A stretch of DNA of 64,000 nucleotides from Sphagnum compactum. Its lineage: Eukaryota > Bryophyta > Sphagnopsida > Sphagnales. The position numbers and the translations under genes were made by a program. Each line of letters opens with the position of its first letter. Positions within the stretch are counted from its first letter, which is position 1. The stretch is from NCBI GenBank assembly GCA_965153455.1, contig OZ234498.1, forward strand, positions 18,910,001 to 18,974,000, written 5' to 3'. The notes under the pieces are model-generated. The model made no database searches. It was not told where the DNA came from and saw only the letters and a program-made list of their open reading frames with translations. Shown here one piece after another: positions 60,052-64,000 of this stretch.

Positions 60052-60345
60052 AGCTCTCTTTGAGCAGTTTTGAAACAACAGGAACCAACAGTTCTTTGAT
60101 CCCATGGTAAACCCTAGAACCGGAGGTTCTCTAACTTGGCACTATTTTAAGAACAGAAACCGGCATTTACCAGCAAAATTAAAATACCCGTCCATTTTTT
60201 CTCTGAGGAGTTTTGAAACAAGGGGGGAACCAACAGTTCTTCGGCCCCTATGTGGAGCTCTAGAACCGGCGGTTCTCTGACTGGGCAATGTTTTTAGAAC
60301 ACAAAACTGACAGTTATTTAGCGAAATCAAATACCCACCCAACAC
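60052..60345 (+). repeat. Two tandem ~147 bp units
   Basis: Both units run: 'gagcagttttgaaacaa', 'ggaaccaacagttctt', 'ctagaaccgg(a/c)ggttctct', then a lower-identity 'agaaca..gaaacc(t)g..att' and 'aaatacccrycca' block. The first is about 60,052-60,200 and the second about 60,201-60,345. Confidence 0.8.
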
Positions 60346-60390
60346 TGAAAAGGAAAAGAAGCTCACAAGCGACCACAGATCCCACAAACA

Positions 60391-60705
60391 ACGAGGGGTG
60401 TGTCAGTCACACTGTGGCCTTGCCATTTACATTAAAAAGTATCTTAAGGCAAAAGAAGAATTACGGAAACTCAACTATTTCACCATGCAAAAAAATATAA
60501 TCCTCAAAAAGAAACCAAAAACCTTTCAAGATATTATTATAACTCTCTAAACTAATCTCAAGTTTCAACACAAGCCAAAATATCATCTTTCAAAAATCCT
60601 CATACAAAACTAGACCTATTATTATTATTACCTAGGGGGCCAAAATCCCTTAAGCTACTGTACTCTATAATGAATCTAAACACAATATCCTTAAGGGCCT
60701 TGGTA
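60391..60705 (-). repeat. Dispersed ~300 bp repeat, copy 4 (inverted)
   Basis: Reverse complement of the copies at 14,018, 17,250 and 27,545. It begins 'ggggtgtgtcagtcacactg' and ends 'aaggccttggtag'. It shares the ATTATT run with copy 2. Confidence 0.8.
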
Positions 60706-61628
60706 GTAGGCTAAGGCCAATAAATACGCCAACTTTGTTTGTTTGTTTGTTTGTTTTGGTTTGTTTTTTTCTTTTTCTTTGACATTGGTAGATTCCCTCT
60801 TCCGTCGGCGGATGATTGCAATTGCCAGAAATCGCGCGATCTTTTGTTGGTATTGGTGTTTTTTTTGGCTTTGCTCTTTTTGTTGGGGGAGTCGGGACGA
60901 CGATGTTTTGCAGAGAAAAAGTTGCCAAGTTTTGTTTTTCCTTTTTTATGGGGTGGGGGGTTTGGAATTCCACGAATTTTCGTCTTCTGGTTCTGCAGAC
61001 ATGGTCGCAGGCAGAAGAAGAGATGGTTACAGAGAGCGTGCGCTAGAGAGAGAGAGACACACACACACACAAACATGTCCTGAGACAAAAGAAGAATCGA
61101 TGATAGCACAATATTCTTTAGGGCGTCGACAAGCCTCATCACACTAATACCTTCCTTCGTCAGAGTTAATTTTGGGTTGTAGTTTTTCTTTTTTGGTTGT
61201 TGTTGTTGTTTTTGGCATACCAGCTAGCGATTAGCTACTAGAGCTAATTAGCGTTGTGAGAAATCGGTCGTGAGAAATCGGTCGGAGTTTGCTGTATAGC
61301 AGTGGCATTAAATTGTTGTTTGGGTGGTTTCTTCAGACTCCTCAAAACAATTATCATGGGCTCTTTGATGGCTGGATGGTCGTCAAATCCACTGACAGCT
61401 GAGTCAGATAAAAAAAATCCACTCACCTTTTGTCATGCGCAACGATCATGTGGTTCATGACGTTTGATTTGGATGGACGCCTGCAGCTCGTTGTCTCTGT
61501 CTCTCTCTCTGTGCCATGTTCAATCGTGAAATAATGTTGTAGCTGTGGTGGGTTAGAAGGATGATTGACGACTTGTGTACTCGTGGAATTTTGTATGGAA
61601 CTTTTTTTTTTGTTTCTTTCTTGTAGTG
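60706..61628 (+). promoter_or_regulatory. Upstream region of the 134-residue protein gene
   Basis: A less AT-rich stretch than the desert before it. It holds a (GTTT)n run (60,736-60,757), a GA/CA microsatellite (about 61,048-61,072) and a CT run (about 61,496-61,510). A good acceptor (TTTCTTGTAG, ending 61,626) sits just before the ATG, so a 5' untranslated exon and leader intron are likely. I could not fix the donor. Confidence 0.45.
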
Positions 61629-63233
61629 ATGGTGAGGAGTAAGTCAGCGCTGACGAAGGAAGAAATCGAGGCGTTCTGGCGTTCTAGGCAAAAAGCTATG
61701 GAAGAGCACCTCAAGGATGCAGCTGCCCAAAAACTGGCTGATCATCAGCAAGCTGAATCGGTGAGCAATGAGCATGCACATTTATGGGCTGATCATGACG
61801 ATCTTGCTACCATCACGAGGGCATCCCCATCGGTGCTCAGTCTATGATCCTGCACTTTCAAATTCGACGAACAAAAAGTTAAAAGTCAAAACATGCCCTT
61901 TTGGCTCAGCAAAATGGTTTTGGCCCTGCATTTTTGCACAGCTTGCTTCTGGGGCTGGTACAAGGCACAGCAAAGCCCAACAGTACCCGGCAGAGAAGAG
62001 TGTAATAAATGTGATCTGACTTGTTGCTCTCTAGGTCTGATTGACATTATGATTGGTCTAGGTGGTTTTGCTATAAGTTGTCTTCCAGCTATTTGCAGTC
62101 CCAGTTTTTGTTTTATGAGTGGGGTTGAAAAGAAAAGTAAATAACTAAAGTTGGATGTGAGAAATATTCGTAGGGGGTCACATACTCGGCACCGCTGGGG
62201 CTCTCATAACAGCTCTAATTCAACGAGAGACAACGTTCAGAGTGAAGCAAATTAGCGTTGAGTACGCCATGGCTAGTAGTGCTGTCAAGGATGAACTGGA
62301 AACAACTAGGGTTTATGGTTTTCTAGTTTGGATGAACTGGAAGAAACTAGTGTTGAGGGTTTTCTAGTTTGGATGATTGGAAGAAGCTAAGGTTTAGGGT
62401 TTTCTAGTTTGGATGAACTGGAAGAAACTAGCGTTTAGGGTTTTCTAGTTTGGATGATTGGAAGAAACTAGGGTTTAGGGTTTTCTAGTTTGAGTGATTG
62501 GAAGAACCTAGGGTTTAGGGTTTTCTAATTTGGATGAACTTGAAGAAACTAGCGTTTAGGGTTTTCTACTTGGGATGATTGGAAGAAACTAGGGTTTAGG
62601 GTTTTCTAATTTGGATGAACTGGAAGAAACTAGCGTTTAGGGTTTTCTAATTTGGGTGTACTGTGGGATGAAGCACAGAGCAACAGCGGTACAGGATCAG
62701 CAGCAGCTGTACCTATTCCAATACGGCCTGCAGGATCACAAGTTGTGGTACAGGAATTGCCGAAGCCATCTAGTATTGCAGCAAGCCCAGATTGGTATTT
62801 GCTGATCCACCTTGCACAGATTATATAAATCTCTTGAAAGCTTTTGTCAAGCTTCTGATCCAATTTTCATGCATTAAAAGTCGAAATTCTGCAACTTGGT
62901 TTTCATTGGTGAAGAAGCTACTTGCTAGTTTTGCACAAATCACATAATTTTTGGATCTCAAATTAGCCTTGCTTGCTCTCTTCTTTGATTTTGAAAATCC
63001 TTGAGCTTTTATGCTGCTCATCCATCACCAATGCTCGAGCTGTGCAGCATGATTAGAATTTTCCAATTGGGCACAGGTGGACAAGGAGCAACTGGGCATT
63101 CCTCAAGGATCCACCGGAATCACACATGAATTATGCTCCAGGCAAATACACTGCTCAGTTTGATGTTGCAACAAAAGCCAACTATTCTGACCAGTTGTAC
63201 ACTTTTCAAGCAGGCTCCTCGCCAATTCTGTAG
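61629..63233 (+). CDS. Small conserved plant protein of unknown function (134 residues)
   Basis: Three exons with matching phases: 61,629-61,760; 62,679-62,794; 63,077-63,233. The product begins MVRSKSALTKEEIEAFWRSR, continues MEEHLKDAAAQ, has a Pro/Val linker (AAAVPIPIRPAG), and then SPDWWTRSNWAFLKDPPE across the last junction. It ends with a stop after AGSSPIL. From memory, plant genomes encode small proteins with this '(A/L)TKEEI..(F/Y)W' head and 'DWWTRS.WAFLN.PP' tail, without a known function. It is soluble, with no signal peptide or membrane segment. The TG|G junction reconstructing the second W of DWW supports the last intron. Intron 1 (918 bp) carries a MITE and a minisatellite. Confidence 0.8.
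61819..62205 (+). mobile_element. MITE, family A copy 3, inside intron 1
   Basis: About 387 bp. The left end is GGGCATCCCCATCGGTGCTC and the right end is the inverse of GAGAGCCCCAGCGGTGCCGA. The interior is homologous to the copies at 13,570 and 19,907 (including 'agagtgtaataaatgtgat' and 'attatgattggtct'). It lies wholly within intron 1 of the 134-residue protein gene. Confidence 0.85.
62290..62654 (+). repeat. Nine-unit minisatellite with telomere-like core, in intron 1
   Basis: Nine units of 40-41 bp of the form 'gatga(actgg/ttgg)aagaaactag', 'ggtttagggttttctagtttg'. Two subtypes (GATGAACTGG and GATGATTGG) largely alternate. The core GGGTTTAGGGTTTT includes the plant telomere repeat TTTAGGG. 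It ends 24 bp before the exon 2 acceptor. Confidence 0.9.
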
Positions 63234-64000
63234 ACTAATATTGTGGTCTGCTGCAAATCTGTTTTGTTTTGTTTTTTTTCCTCTTTTTGTGAAGTAAGAA
63301 TGTAAATTGCATATGTGAGATCCTGGGTTTGTTAAAGATAGTCAATATAATTGTCTAGTGAGAATTACAGAGTGCTGAATACGTGTTTGGTTTTTTGGTA
63401 GGATACAATTTTTAGACATGCAGATTGATATAAACTATAGATTCAATTTGACTGGTATATATTGCAGATCTATGTATAACAATAGTTATACTACTCCAGA
63501 GACTTGTGTGTACACAAGGTTTGTTGCTTCAGATTTTCTCTGGATCTGATATTCCAAACGAGATCAGGTTTCTGTAAATGGTTTCTTGATTTGTCAAGTA
63601 ATTGCAGGATATGTGTTTTCGATATTGTCATGCTTGCGTCCAGTGACCTCTATCTTCTTGTTGGTTTGAGATTGAACTGAACTATTACTAAGCACCATGC
63701 TTTTCCCAGTTTGCTCCAGTAAAAGTTGAATCTCCAGGAGAGAGAATTACAGAGTTCAAGCGTGATCAAGGTTACAGCAACTCCCACTACTGTTGCTCTA
63801 ATTGGGAAACCCAAATATGTCAGAGCTGCATGTGTAGGAAACTCTGCAGCTAGCATGTGGTTTCCTAATATGGTTGTGTGTCTCTTAACTGTTTTGCAGA
63901 TTGGAAATCTTGTTACAAGATGTGCTGCAGCTGGCACAAAAAGGATCAGAAACTTGGAGATCAATCATGGAAGTTTCTGTCTACCTCCTCTTGATAATGA
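63234..64000 (+). other. 3' flank, no supportable gene
   Basis: Probably 3' untranslated region and spacer of the 134-residue protein gene. A frame near 63,735-63,850 is Cys-rich, and 63,901-63,990 has an acceptor-like TTTTGCAG before it, but no family is recognised and the window ends. Confidence 0.4.

Noticed and set aside
60739-61147. Overlapping frames of 114, 134 and 143 residues on both strands
   Set aside because: They depend on GTTT and GA/CA microsatellites, and their composition is biased. More likely promoter and leader of the downstream gene.
18245-62654. CRISPR-like arrays among the many regular short repeats
   Set aside because: Units are contiguous minisatellites without unique spacers, and this is plant nuclear DNA.
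62290-62654. A true interstitial telomere tract
   Set aside because: TTTAGGG occurs once per 40-41 bp unit within unrelated sequence, not as a head-to-tail heptamer array.
63650-63964. 104-residue minus-strand frame and a Cys-rich + strand frame near the window end
   Set aside because: Neither resembles a known family, and the window stops before it could be extended.

Overview
The window is nuclear DNA from a land plant. The evidence is a complete plant-type full-length peroxisomal ABC transporter of the PXA1/COMATOSE class, a plant-style J-protein, a plant-specific type II membrane protein, GT-AG introns of mostly 50 to 900 bp, and plant transposon families (a MULE carrying a Ulp1-like protease, CACTA, MITEs, a tRNA-derived SINE). 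The species cannot be fixed from the sequence. The DNA is AT-rich with short genic islands.

Layout. 1-13,560: a large decayed Mutator-like element on the + strand. It has a Ulp1/C48 protease remnant (about 4,268-5,021) and a transposase remnant (about 7,430-10,433), and is saturated with the short motif ATGTTTC. 13,560-22,500: non-coding repeat relics, including MITE copies, a dispersed ~300 bp repeat and small tandem duplications. 23,699-25,888: an intronless gene for a 729-residue membrane protein of a plant glycosyltransferase-like (DUF7780-type) family, with tandem repeats directly before and after it. 27,340-27,860: a tRNA-derived SINE and another dispersed repeat. 29,004-31,673: a six-exon J-protein gene whose exon phases close on a 578-residue product. 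32,844-42,880 (minus strand, convergent with the J-protein): a 25-exon PXA1 gene, whose exons I could follow to a 1,372-residue product with two complete ABC halves. Its upstream region has three ~150 bp tandem units. 44,000-60,700: AT-rich gene desert with a non-autonomous CACTA element (46,287-48,363), a PIF1-helicase fragment, a MITE and minisatellites. 61,629-63,233: a three-exon gene for a 134-residue conserved plant protein; its first intron holds a MITE and a telomere-like minisatellite.

Function. PXA1 imports fatty acyl substrates and jasmonate/auxin precursors into peroxisomes for beta-oxidation. The J-protein is a presumptive Hsp70 co-chaperone. The other two genes have no established biochemical role that I can support. 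Nothing indicates that the four genes act in one pathway. They look like an ordinary plant gene neighbourhood separated by transposon debris.
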